Part shown: in pieces, positions 1 through 6,322 of the stretch | Position numbering within the stretch: position 1 is the first letter of the stretch | Layout: each line of letters begins with the position of its first letter | From: Rhodobacteraceae bacterium UBA3069 | GTDB taxonomy: Bacteria > Pseudomonadota > Alphaproteobacteria > Rhodobacterales > Rhodobacteraceae | Assembly (NCBI GenBank): GCA_002366795.1 | Contig: DFBX01000025.1 | Span: 25,516 to 38,573 of the forward strand | DNA length: 13,058 nucleotides | Reading direction: 5' to 3' | Made by a program: the position numbers and the translations under genes | The notes under the pieces: generated by a model | Told to the model about the DNA's origin: nothing | The model's input: only the letters and a program-made list of their open reading frames with translations | Databases searched by the model: none

Positions 1-2
1 AC

Positions 3-314
3 TGGTTGGGCTGGTTGTCCGAATATGGTGGACCCGGTGCATATGGTCGGGATGCCGCCCAGCGCGATGGTGAATATATCTACAATCACATTCAGTGTGC
101 ACCGATGCTTTTTTGGCTATCCCAAGCGCTGGGCACACCGCATGAACAACTGGACAGGGCGTTTGCAGCCGTGCTGCAAGCTGCGTCCAAAGGAGCACCA
201 CAATGCGCTGCACTGCGAAAAATCCTTAGTTGGACAGAGGTAGAGTGCCGTTTGACGTCCTATCGGTATGGTTTCATTGATAAAGTCCGTATCAAAATCT
301 CAACGGCTGTTTGA
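3..314 (+). CDS. C-terminal part of an unrecognised protein, cut by the left edge
   Basis: The frame is open from the left edge to a TGA at 312-314, so the start probably lies outside the window; a TTG at 6 is only the first possible start inside it. The visible ~103 residues contain a Gly/Tyr-rich stretch (SEYGGPGAYGRDAAQ) followed by a soluble, helix-like region ending near CAALRKILSWTEVECRL. The last ~20 residues (after about position 250) are in AT-richer DNA and look unlike the rest, so the native C-terminus may have been replaced by a rearrangement. I do not recognise the family and assign no function. It is the only plausible plus-strand gene in the window. Confidence 0.35.
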   Translation, partial: WLGWLSEYGGPGAYGRDAAQRDGEYIYNHIQCAPMLFWLSQALGTPHEQLDRAFAAVLQAASKGAPQCAALRKILSWTEVECRLTSYRYGFIDKVRIKISTAV

Positions 315-702
315 AGGTCTACCATTTGATTTACGCTTTATAGCAACTCAAAATGGCGGGAAAACTGGGGGGGGTGGATCAAATAATATCAGTAAGTATT
401 TGTTATGAAGTGGAAATAACAACCTATATGGCGGTGCTGTCAGACAAATTCGAACTCGTCTCAGCTAGGGCAGGGGGGCTGCCCCTTATTCAGCGCAGAG
501 AGGTGGTCGCGGAATTTCGGACCAGTGGTTAATGTGGATCGCATGACGAAAGAAGTGATCCAAGATGAAGAAACGAAAGAACCATTCGCCAGCTTTCAAA
601 TTTCTGTTCGGAAATTGATGGGCGCGAAGCAGCACCTTCCATCCACATTAATTTGGACCAAGCCAGATCGACAGTTTAATCTGACAAGACCGTCATGTTG
701 CC
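315..702. other. Gene-poor stretch holding an IS3-type relic
   Basis: No intact gene is seen between the stop at 314 and the end of the TAXI permease gene at 703. Bases 315-517 are comparatively AT-rich and contain nothing I can name. Bases 518-661 hold the deleted insertion-sequence relic listed separately. No clear intrinsic terminator follows the permease stop codon on the minus strand. Confidence 0.5.
518..661 (+). mobile_element. Internally deleted IS3-family relic (about 144 bp)
   Basis: A perfect 11-bp inverted repeat (TTAATGTGGAT at 529-539 and its reverse complement at 641-651) is extended outward by a conserved GGACCA/GGTCCA block, giving imperfect ends of about 20 bp. Between them, an ATG at 565 opens MKKRKNHSPAFK (565-600), which matches the usual N-terminus of IS3-family OrfA proteins. 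The similarity stops at 600 and a TGA follows at 616-618. The start codon sits some 25 bp inside the left repeat, as expected for an IS of this kind. The element therefore seems to be a complete pair of ends with nearly all of the transposase deleted. It could also act as a MITE if a full-length relative is present elsewhere. Confidence 0.55.
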
Positions 703-2481
703 TTAAACCGGAACGAAAATCAGACCAAACCCCGCTGCGCAAAGACCCAAAGTCATCAGCGGCGCGCGCGTGGCAATCAAACCATACGAGATCAGACCCA
801 GGCCCAGGGCCGTCTGCAGAAAGGCAATCAGCGCCAAACCCGGTGCTTGCGCTATGCGGATCAGATCGGGGTTGGCGATCATGCTCAGCGGAATCACATA
901 GAGGCCCATCCCAAGGGCCATCGCCGTACCGGCAACCCGCAACCAGTTCTCCTGCACCATGCCCGATGCAATGAATACCGCACCGCAAACCGGCGGGGTG
1001 ATCGTCGACAACAGTGCGTACCAGAAAATGAACAGATGCGCCTGCAAGGGCTCTAACCCAAGTTGGATAAGGGCTGGGCCCGCAACCGAGACACAGATGA
1101 CATAAGCCGCCGTCGTTGGCACCTCCATCCCCAATACCAGACAGGCGAGCGCGGTCAGCAGCAGTGCGGGCCAGAGCATCCCTCCGGCACCCGACAGTAT
1201 CAGGGATGTGATCTTCACGCCCAACCCGGTGATCGACAGCACACCGATAATGATGGACGCACAAAGGATGATCGAGGCGATCAGCGCCACTTGCCGCGCG
1301 GCGGTCAGCAGGGCGGTTTCCACCCTCGACCATATCGCGGGGGGATCGACGGCAAGCCTGCGGTCAAAAAACAATAATGCCGCGCCCGCACCGATCGCCA
1401 GACAGGCCGCGTATTGCGGTGTGACCTTAAGGACGAACATGCCGTAAAGAAGCGCCGCGAAAGGTACGAGGAAGAAGGCCGAGGTAACAGCGACGTCTTT
1501 CAGGCCGGGCCGGTCCCCGGCGTCGATGCCTTTCAGGTCCGTGTGGCTGGCATAGGCGTTAATGCCGACCCAGACCGCGAAAAAATAGAGCAGCGCGGGC
1601 AAAGCGGCGGCGGCCATGATGCCGGTGTAGGGAACGCCCGTCAGTTCCACCATCACAAACGCCCCGGCGCCCATCAGAGGCGGCATGATCTGACCGCCCG
1701 ACGAGGCCACGGCCTCGACCGCGCCGGCCAACCGTTTAGGATAGCCCAGCTTGGTCATGGCAGGCAGAGTGATGGCCCCGGTCGAGGCGACATTGGCAGA
1801 GGCCGAACCGGAAATGGAACCGAACAGCGCCGAGGAAATCACTGAAACCTTCGCCGCGCCACCTTTGAGCCGCCCGGCCGCCGCCGCCGCGACGTTCATG
1901 AACCCCTGTCCGGCCTCGCCCGCGTTCAGGACTGCACCGAAGATAACGAAAATGGCGACAACCCCCACCGATACAGCGGTAAGCGACCCCCAGATTCCGC
2001 CCTCGGCAATTGTCATGGTGCCCAGGAAACTTTTCAGTGGCGTGCCGGAATGGCCAAACTCACCGGGGATGTGCTGGCCCAGCACGGCATAGGCCAGCGC
2101 CAGCGTCGCAACCACGGGCAATGGCCAACCGATGGCACGACGTGCGGCCTCAAGTACGCAGATCAGCAGCGTGACAGCGATGGCAATTTGAAAGTTGTCT
2201 TCCAGGAACCCGTACTGGTCCCCGAGCATGTCATGGTTCCAGGCGATCCAGATCGACGCCGCGACGCCCAATGCCGCCAGCACGACGCCCGAGACCAGTT
2301 GCGCAGGCGACTTTGCGGTAAAGACGAAAACCCAAGGCATCACCAGCGCCATATGCAATGGGCGCGATACCAGGTTGGGAACCAGCCCCCAAAAGATCAG
2401 CCCGATGTGATACCCCACCAGGACGGCGGCCAGAAGCAGCCAGAGCGGTTTCCACCGAATGGGTTGATCGTCCTGCAACAT
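703..2481 (-). CDS. TAXI-type TRAP transporter, fused small/large permease subunit
   Basis: This 592-residue integral membrane protein should carry a 4-TM DctQ-like part and a 12-TM DctM-like part in one chain, as in TAXI-TRAP permeases, using an ion gradient to import substrate delivered by the periplasmic receptor encoded upstream. The strongest evidence is the TRAP signature at residues 221-272 (GSISGSASANVASTGAITLP followed by GGQIMPPLMGAGAF), and the second-half counterparts LGMEVPTTAAY (450-460) and STITPPVCGAVF (492-503). Almost the whole protein is hydrophobic. The length is at the short end for fused permeases. The ATG at 2479-2481 follows a modest G-rich ribosome site. The gene lies 65 bp downstream of the receptor gene with a hairpin between them. 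Substrate is unknown; C4/C5 carboxylates are a usual guess. Confidence 0.92.
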   Translation of the reverse strand: MLQDDQPIRWKPLWLLLAAVLVGYHIGLIFWGLVPNLVSRPLHMALVMPWVFVFTAKSPAQLVSGVVLAALGVAASIWIAWNHDMLGDQYGFLEDNFQIAIAVTLLICVLEAARRAIGWPLPVVATLALAYAVLGQHIPGEFGHSGTPLKSFLGTMTIAEGGIWGSLTAVSVGVVAIFVIFGAVLNAGEAGQGFMNVAAAAAGRLKGGAAKVSVISSALFGSISGSASANVASTGAITLPAMTKLGYPKRLAGAVEAVASSGGQIMPPLMGAGAFVMVELTGVPYTGIMAAAALPALLYFFAVWVGINAYASHTDLKGIDAGDRPGLKDVAVTSAFFLVPFAALLYGMFVLKVTPQYAACLAIGAGAALLFFDRRLAVDPPAIWSRVETALLTAARQVALIASIILCASIIIGVLSITGLGVKITSLILSGAGGMLWPALLLTALACLVLGMEVPTTAAYVICVSVAGPALIQLGLEPLQAHLFIFWYALLSTITPPVCGAVFIASGMVQENWLRVAGTAMALGMGLYVIPLSMIANPDLIRIAQAPGLALIAFLQTALGLGLISYGLIATRAPLMTLGLCAAGFGLIFVPV

Positions 2482-2501
2482 CTGCCTGCCCCCAAAAAAT
2501 G

Positions 2502-2527
2502 AAGGCCGGGCGCGGCGGCCCGGCCTT
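2502..2527 (-). terminator. Intrinsic terminator/attenuator between receptor and permease genes
   Basis: A perfect 9-bp GC-rich stem (AAGGCCGGG at 2502-2510 pairing with CCCGGCCTT at 2519-2527) with an 8-nt loop lies just after the receptor stop codon. Read on the minus strand it is followed by CATTTTTTGGGG, a run of six T. This has the form of a leaky terminator that allows more receptor than permease to be made, a known arrangement in binding-protein-dependent transport operons. Confidence 0.75.
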
Positions 2528-2546
2528 TTGTCATCTGGTCAAACGC

Positions 2547-3497
2547 TTACATCTGGCCGTCAGTCAGGGCCATTCCGGCCTCTTTGTAGAACCGAATCGC
2601 GCCGGGGTGAATTTTGCCTTCGATATTGCCCATCAGGCCTTCGTTCACACCGTTCCACCACGGAGCGGCCTTGCCCATTTCGGCTTTGCCTTCCCAATAG
2701 GTTTTGGTCAGCTGATAGGCGGTGTCGTCATCCATCTTGGTGGTGGTGTAGGCAACCACCGGCAGGGAGGTGGTGACAATCTCGGCGCCCTGTCCGGCAT
2801 AGGTGCCCGCCGGGATGACCAGACGGGCACGCTTGGTCGCGGCAATCTGATCGTCGTTCAAGGACAGGACATTGACGCCGGTCGAGGCGGCAGCTTCGAT
2901 CACGTTGGGCGCGGGAAACGAACCTGCGGTCACGAAGGCGTCGATCTGGCCGTTTTTCAGCGCAGGCACCGCGTTGGACAGTTCGACCTCGGCCAATGTC
3001 ACCTTGCCTTCAAGACCAAAAAGCTTGAGGTATTTCGCGCCCTCTTTTGCCCCGAACGAGCCCTTGCCCAAGAGCACGGTTTTGCCCTCGAGATCAGCAA
3101 AACCGGTGATACCTGCATCAGCTCGGGTCACAAAATGCATGGTCAGCGACGGAATGGGAAACAGCGCGCGAATCTCGTCAAAAGCCGGGTCGCCCTTACC
3201 TTCGAACATCGCCTTGCCACCCTTGGCCAGACGTACCAGCGCAGGCGGTGTGGTGAACACGTAGTCCCCCCCACGGGCCTTGACCTCCATCACGTTCTGG
3301 ACCGAGCCCTGGCTTTCTTCGACCGTCACGATGACATCCGAGCCAGCCTTCATTGCTTCGGCAATCTGCACGGCCATTTGGTAATAGGACGATGTGGATT
3401 TGGCCGACTTATAGGTCACGCGGGTCTCGGCCAAGGCCGACGTGGTGGTGATGGCAAGTGCCGCTACGGCGCCAGCCAGGAATTTGACGGATTTCAT
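2547..3497 (-). CDS. TAXI family TRAP solute receptor (periplasmic)
   Basis: The protein (316 residues) is the extracytoplasmic substrate-binding component of the TAXI-TRAP transporter. I chose the ATG at 3495-3497 because it starts a clear signal peptide (MKSVKFLAGAVAALAITTTS, cleavage likely after ALA at about residue 23) and has a good ribosome site, AGGGAG, six bases upstream. Longer starts further upstream lack this logic. The mature part begins with TRVTYKSAKSTSSYY, and contains the family-typical Gly/Ser-rich pocket region (LLGKGSFGAKEGAKYL) and NGQIDAFVTAGSFPAP. The downstream permease and upstream lyase are probably functionally linked. Substrate cannot be read from sequence; TAXI receptors bind small organic anions or glutamate-like compounds. 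Confidence 0.9.
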   Translation of the reverse strand: MKSVKFLAGAVAALAITTTSALAETRVTYKSAKSTSSYYQMAVQIAEAMKAGSDVIVTVEESQGSVQNVMEVKARGGDYVFTTPPALVRLAKGGKAMFEGKGDPAFDEIRALFPIPSLTMHFVTRADAGITGFADLEGKTVLLGKGSFGAKEGAKYLKLFGLEGKVTLAEVELSNAVPALKNGQIDAFVTAGSFPAPNVIEAAASTGVNVLSLNDDQIAATKRARLVIPAGTYAGQGAEIVTTSLPVVAYTTTKMDDDTAYQLTKTYWEGKAEMGKAAPWWNGVNEGLMGNIEGKIHPGAIRFYKEAGMALTDGQM

Positions 3498-3515
3498 GAG
3501 ATACTCCCTTTTGTT

Positions 3516-3532
3516 AAGGCAATAATTGCCTT
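3516..3532. promoter_or_regulatory. Perfect palindrome in the leader of the TAXI receptor gene
   Basis: AAGGCAATAATTGCCTT has 7-bp perfect arms and a 3-base centre. It lies 19 bp upstream of the receptor ATG, just beyond its ribosome site, and next to the expected start point of the candidate promoter at 3540-3568. On the minus strand no T-run follows, so it is not a normal terminator. An operator for a repressor, or a leader hairpin, are the likely readings. Confidence 0.45.
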
Positions 3533-3539
3533 TGCGTTG

Positions 3540-3568
3540 AATATACCCGGGAAAGGCAAGCCTGAAAA
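3540..3568 (-). promoter_or_regulatory. Candidate sigma-70-type promoter for the TAXI receptor gene
   Basis: On the minus strand, TTTTCA (3563-3568) and TATATT (3540-3545) are separated by exactly 17 bp. The match to the -35 consensus is 4 of 6, and to the -10 consensus 5 of 6. It falls in the 98-bp gap between the lyase and receptor genes, suggesting the transporter genes can be transcribed apart from the lyase. Confidence 0.35.
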
Positions 3569-3595
3569 GCGCGATTGGGGCGCCGTTTGGGTCAA

Positions 3596-4483
3596 TCACC
3601 GCCCGCTGTTGTCACGCTTGGACGTGCCGTATTGCCCGGACGTCTGGTAATAGTCTTCAAAGCCGATCCTTTGGCGCAGTTCGGTGAAATCCATTAACCC
3701 CGGACGTGCATCGCCCTTCATCCCACGCAGCGTCTCGACCATCGCCTGCATCGCCGCCGCCATCAGGCTAAGCGGGTAGGCCGCAATCGAAAACCCGATA
3801 TCATGAAGTGCCGCATTGGGCAGGTCCGGCGTCTTGCCGCCCTCGACAATATTGGCCATTTTCGGCCCCGGAAGCGCGCGACAGACCTCACGCATCTCGG
3901 TCTCATTTTGGGGCGCCTCGACAAACAGGATATCGGCGCCCAGTTCGGCGAATTTTTCGGCCCGGGCAATCGCTTCGGCCAACCCGTGTTCATGACGCGC
4001 ATCGGTACGCGCGAGGATCGCGATATCACCACCGCTTGCTCGCAACGCCTCGCGCGAGTCCACCGCAGCGCGGATCCGGTCAAAGGCCTCGTCGCGCCCA
4101 ACCACCGCTTTGCCCGGCGTATGGCCACAGCGCTTGGGCACCAGTTGATCCTCGATCATAACCGAGGCGCACCCGGCCCGCGCCATGCCTGTTACCGTCC
4201 GGCGCACGTTCATCGCATTGCCATAGCCGGTGTCGCCATCCGCGATCAGTGGAATATGCACTGCCTCGGTGATATTGCGCGCCTGATCGACCACCTCGCC
4301 ATAGCTCATCAGTCCAAGGTCCGGCGCGCCGATTCGGCTGGCCGAGGCGGCAAAGCCCGACATGAAGGTCAGTTCATATCCCTCCTGCGCAATCAGCTTG
4401 GCTGAGAGCGCATCGAAACAGCAGGGCATGACATGGCAACGGTCCTGCGCCAGAAGTGCGCGAAGAGTTTGGGCTTGGGTCAT
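3596..4483 (-). CDS. Isocitrate lyase/PEP mutase-family carbon-carbon lyase
   Basis: The 295-residue protein belongs to the TIM-barrel family that includes 2-methylisocitrate lyase, 2,3-dimethylmalate lyase and PEP mutase. Visible features in order: the substrate-loop region FMSGFAASASRIGAPDLG (about 40-57), the Mg-binding ADGDTGYGN (81-89), MIEDQ (109-113), and KRCGH (117-121). The Cys in KRCGH (Cys119) is the catalytic residue of the true lyases and is absent from the oxaloacetate decarboxylase branch, so C-C cleavage of a methylmalate or methylisocitrate-like acid is favoured. The ATG at 4481-4483 is chosen because family similarity begins there; the open frame continues upstream only through the dctM remnant. 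The start overlaps that remnant's stop (ATGA), a relic of translational coupling. Exact substrate is unknown. Confidence 0.85.
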   Translation of the reverse strand: MTQAQTLRALLAQDRCHVMPCCFDALSAKLIAQEGYELTFMSGFAASASRIGAPDLGLMSYGEVVDQARNITEAVHIPLIADGDTGYGNAMNVRRTVTGMARAGCASVMIEDQLVPKRCGHTPGKAVVGRDEAFDRIRAAVDSREALRASGGDIAILARTDARHEHGLAEAIARAEKFAELGADILFVEAPQNETEMREVCRALPGPKMANIVEGGKTPDLPNAALHDIGFSIAAYPLSLMAAAMQAMVETLRGMKGDARPGLMDFTELRQRIGFEDYYQTSGQYGTSKRDNSGR

Positions 4484-4692
4484 CGGGTCACCATTTGAAG
4501 GGGATATGAAGGCCAGATCAGGCCAGATATAGAGCACCGCCACGGGGACACCAGCATAAGCAGCAGGAAGGGCATCACCCACCGCGCCACATCGCCCAGC
4601 GTCGCCCGCGCCACGGACTGAATGACATAAAGGTTCAGTCCCACAGGCGGTGTGATCAGCGCGCATTCCACCTTGATCACCATGAAAATACC
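4480..4692 (-). pseudogene. C-terminal stub of a TRAP large permease (DctM), cut by an IS and frameshifted
   Basis: On the minus strand, from 4692, the reading GIFMVIKVECALITPPVGLN is the typical last-helices signature of DctM proteins, continuing through LNLYVIQSVARATLGDVARW. Everything before it is missing: the preceding sequence is an IS end. Near the G-run at 4544-4547 the reading frame breaks. DctM-like sequence (VAVLYIWPDLAFISP) continues in a second frame, whereas the first frame runs to a TGA overlapping the lyase ATG. At least one small indel is therefore present. The stub indicates that a DctPQM transporter once stood upstream of the lyase, distinct from the one at 10159-13050. Confidence 0.75.
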
Positions 4693-4888
4693 TGTCCGTC
4701 GTCATATAAAATGGGACATCAGAGCGGTTTGAGCATTGGAGGCTCTGGCTCGTTTGTGTGATTGATTATGCGGCTTGTTTTTGATGTTGCAAGCGGCGGT
4801 TTTGGATTGTCTGTTTCTTGATCCTCTTCCTTTCTCTGAGAATGGCTTTGTCGCGACTAAAGTAGACGTCAGCAGGTGTGACGTTGTT
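4693..4888 (-). mobile_element. 3' end of an IS3-family element with transposase C-terminus
   Basis: On the minus strand, codons from 4888 to the TAA at 4766-4768 encode NNVTPADVYFSRDKAILR and then a basic tail ending NRRLQHQKQAA. This is characteristic of the C-terminus of IS3-family OrfB transposases with a DDE integrase core. The sequence then continues to an apparent terminal end at 4693, starting TGTCCGTCGTCATATAAAA on the plus strand. The 5'-TG end fits the family, and the dctM stub begins at the very next base in frame. Upstream of 4888 the transposase similarity is lost, so the element is truncated and cannot move by itself. No second end was found in the window. Confidence 0.7.
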
Positions 4889-5228
4889 CTGGCTCCAATT
4901 CTGAACCTGCACCGCAACATCCGCCACCTCCTCATGGTCACAAAACCAACCATAGAGGTGAATAGCACATACGCACAGCATCATCTTTACTTCCGTCATC
5001 ACGTCGGTGAATGCCTTTAATGGCGCAGGAAGAAGAACCATGTTTGCAACGCATGAGAAGAAACGGCGGTCGGTGTTGCCAGACATGCGCTTCTTCAATT
5101 CATTGTAGATGTGCATGTTTGGGTTAGGTCTGGATTCTGTCCTACATCTCAATGATGTGCAGAGGGAGGGATTTCGGAGCCTATTGCGAGCCTAAGATTT
5201 TTCGAAATCTTGTAAGTCTTTGATTTAA
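4889..5228. other. Gene-poor stretch between IS remnant and tRNA fragment
   Basis: A minus-strand frame from an ATG at 5152 stays open through this stretch and joins the transposase tail, but the ~88 residues before the tail (including MHIYNELKKRMSGNTDRRFF) match nothing I recognise and do not look like transposase. It may be a fragment of another gene joined by chance, or noncoding DNA. I see no convincing start signal for it. Confidence 0.35.
5194..5211 (-). terminator. Weak hairpin downstream of the tRNA-Phe 3' end
   Basis: AAGATTT (5194-5200) pairs with AAATCTT (5205-5211) around a 4-base loop, about 18 bases past the CCA end of the tRNA fragment when read on the minus strand. No strong T-run follows, so it may be only a processing or weak terminator structure retained from the original tRNA locus. 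Confidence 0.25.
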
Positions 5229-5274
5229 TGGTGCCCGGGGGCGGAATCGAACCACCGACACGAGGATTTTCAAT
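5229..5274 (-). repeat. 3' fragment of tRNA-Phe(GAA): probable att site of an integrative element
   Basis: Read on the minus strand, this 46-nt segment begins in the anticodon loop (ATTGAAAATCC, anticodon GAA) and continues through the variable loop, the T arm (GTGGTTCGATTCC) and the acceptor strand to CCCGGGCACCA. It is what the 3' part of an alphaproteobacterial tRNA-Phe should look like. The 5' part is missing: the bases upstream do not form the D arm, the 5' acceptor strand GCCCGGG or the 5' anticodon stem. It cannot make a tRNA. Such 3' duplicates are left at the far end of elements inserted by tyrosine integrases. By orientation, the intact tRNA and the element should lie to the right. 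Confidence 0.85.
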
Positions 5275-5683
5275 TAGCCTTTTGATCCGCGCACGTTGTC
5301 CCAACAACGCTCAACCCGCAACGTAGCCGATTGAAAAAGTTGATCTTTGCGTTCGGCAGATCGTTTCGACCCGTCTCGCGCTCTAGTATTCAAGCACACG
5401 GCTCCCGCTACCCCAGTAATACCCAGAACACCGAAATCTTCTACCAACCAGACAACTACAGCCACGAGCCCAACTGCTCATAAGTCAGGCTACAGTGACG
5501 GCCTGATTTTCCTTGTCCCTCAGAACTCCATGATCACCCAACCAAACACGAGGCTGTGAATCGAGAGAGCGTTGTGATAGGTCTTCAAGGCGCTTCAGAT
5601 TAGTGAACGTCCCACTACGACCTCCCACGCAAAAACGATCGATTCTGACTGCCACTTGGCGGTTCCATTTTCTTGAGTTCCAT
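5275..5683. other. Stretch with no convincing gene; one possible small membrane ORF
   Basis: A minus-strand frame at 5274-5465 (GTG start, 63 codons) encodes a hydrophobic start, VVVWLVEDFGVLGITGVAGA, followed by a basic, charged tail. It could be the end of a small membrane protein, but no ribosome site or homology is seen and its 3' end runs into the tRNA fragment. The rest of the stretch probably contains the out-of-frame remainder of the broken secreted protein at 5684-5923. Confidence 0.25.
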
Positions 5684-5923
5684 TCAGGGGGAAGTGGTAA
5701 TGGGAATTCCACCTCTGAACACGTGGTTGGGGTAGCGGCCACCAAAATTGACAAATACTGTCCCGCCTCGACTCCTCGAAATCTGGCGAACAACGCCCTC
5801 AACAACGACTGATTGGCCAACGTTTTGAGCAGCTTCCTGAGGTGTGATGGTTTCAGCTTTGGCCCCATTAGCTAGGAGCAGAATGAGCCCAAATACGGAA
5901 AGGAAATTCTGAAGGTAACGCAT
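5684..5923 (-). pseudogene. Small secreted protein, probably OB-fold-like, ended early by a frameshift
   Basis: The ATG at 5921-5923 has a good ribosome site (GGAG, five bases upstream) and begins a signal peptide, MRYLQNFLSVFGLILLLANG, with likely cleavage after AKA at about residue 23. The mature start, ETITPQEAAQNVGQSVVVEG, followed by VVRQISRSRGGTVFVNFGGR and YPN, resembles the first strands of small exported OB-fold proteins. The frame stops at residue 79, short for such proteins (usually over 100). In another minus-strand frame, directly after this point, a stretch reading KWNRQVAVRIDRF looks like the missing later strand, so an indel near 5684-5720 is likely. The real function is unknown. 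Confidence 0.45.
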
Positions 5924-5996
5924 TGAAACTCCAATTTTATAGTTAGTTAGCCCACAGCCTATCCAATTGCCGGGCAACCTCAGTAAAAAGTTAGTG

Positions 5997-6038
5997 TCGG
6001 TCGAGAGCGTTCACGGCAGCAAAGCAACTCTCGACCGA
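5997..6038. repeat. 11-bp perfect inverted repeat with 20-nt spacer
   Basis: TCGGTCGAGAG (5997-6007) and CTCTCGACCGA (6028-6038) are perfect reverse complements. On the minus strand, ACTTTTTAC follows eight or so bases later, which gives a weak terminator-like form; on the plus strand no T-run follows. It stands in DNA with no gene for about 75 bases on the left and longer on the right. A terminator, a protein-binding site or the remains of a mobile element end are all possible. Confidence 0.45.
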
Positions 6039-6205
6039 ATTAGCCGCCTGATTGGGGATGGCGGATGGAAACACCCTATGGTTGATTGACCTGTTTGCAC
6101 AAGCTTGCCGCAGCGTAAACTAATTCACTGGCGATACGTTAGCGGCCAACGAAAGACTGTTTAGACCCTGCTGAGCAAAGTACACTCTGGCTCGGTACGG
6201 GGCAT
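6039..6205. other. Intergenic, nothing recognised
   Basis: This stretch lies between the inverted repeat and the ATPase scrap. I see no open frame of useful length with a ribosome site, no RNA gene and no repeat in it. Confidence 0.4.
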
Positions 6206-6322
6206 TTCCGATGCTCCGTCGATCTGCGTTTGGAGCTTAGAATAGGCCCCTTTCGTCAGTGCCGAAAAAGCCTTCTCAGTGGCCTGCATCATCGCGCTGC
6301 GATGTGCATCGCGATATCGGTC
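6206..6322 (-). pseudogene. Scrap of a YhaN-type AAA ATPase (C-terminal region)
   Basis: About 39 codons on the minus strand read DRYRDAHRSAMMQATEKAFS and then ALTKGAYSKLQTQIDGASE. This resembles the segment just before the Walker B/ABC-like end of YhaN-type (SMC/Rad50-like) ATPases, where AF..L(T/S)(K/R)G.Y..L.TQPDG is typical. The similarity ends there and sequence on both sides is unrelated, so neither ATP-binding motif is present. The identification rests on memory of the family only, over a short stretch. If correct, a SbcC-like nuclease partner operon once existed here. Confidence 0.4.

Noticed and set aside
596..1333. A 245-codon minus-strand frame within the TAXI permease gene
   Set aside because: It overlaps the permease in another frame, is rich in Arg/Asp/Gly and has no domain; it is a frame shadow.
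2358..3650. A 430-codon open frame on the plus strand opposite the TAXI receptor gene
   Set aside because: It is antisense to a clear receptor gene with signal peptide and ribosome site; its own translation has no recognisable domain. High GC favours such mirror frames.
3596..4705. Reading the lyase as a 369-residue protein starting at 4705
   Set aside because: The extra 74 codons come from IS-end and shifted dctM sequence; family similarity starts at the ATG at 4481-4483.
5229..5274. A functional tRNA-Phe gene
   Set aside because: The D arm, 5' acceptor strand and 5' anticodon stem are absent, so no cloverleaf can form.
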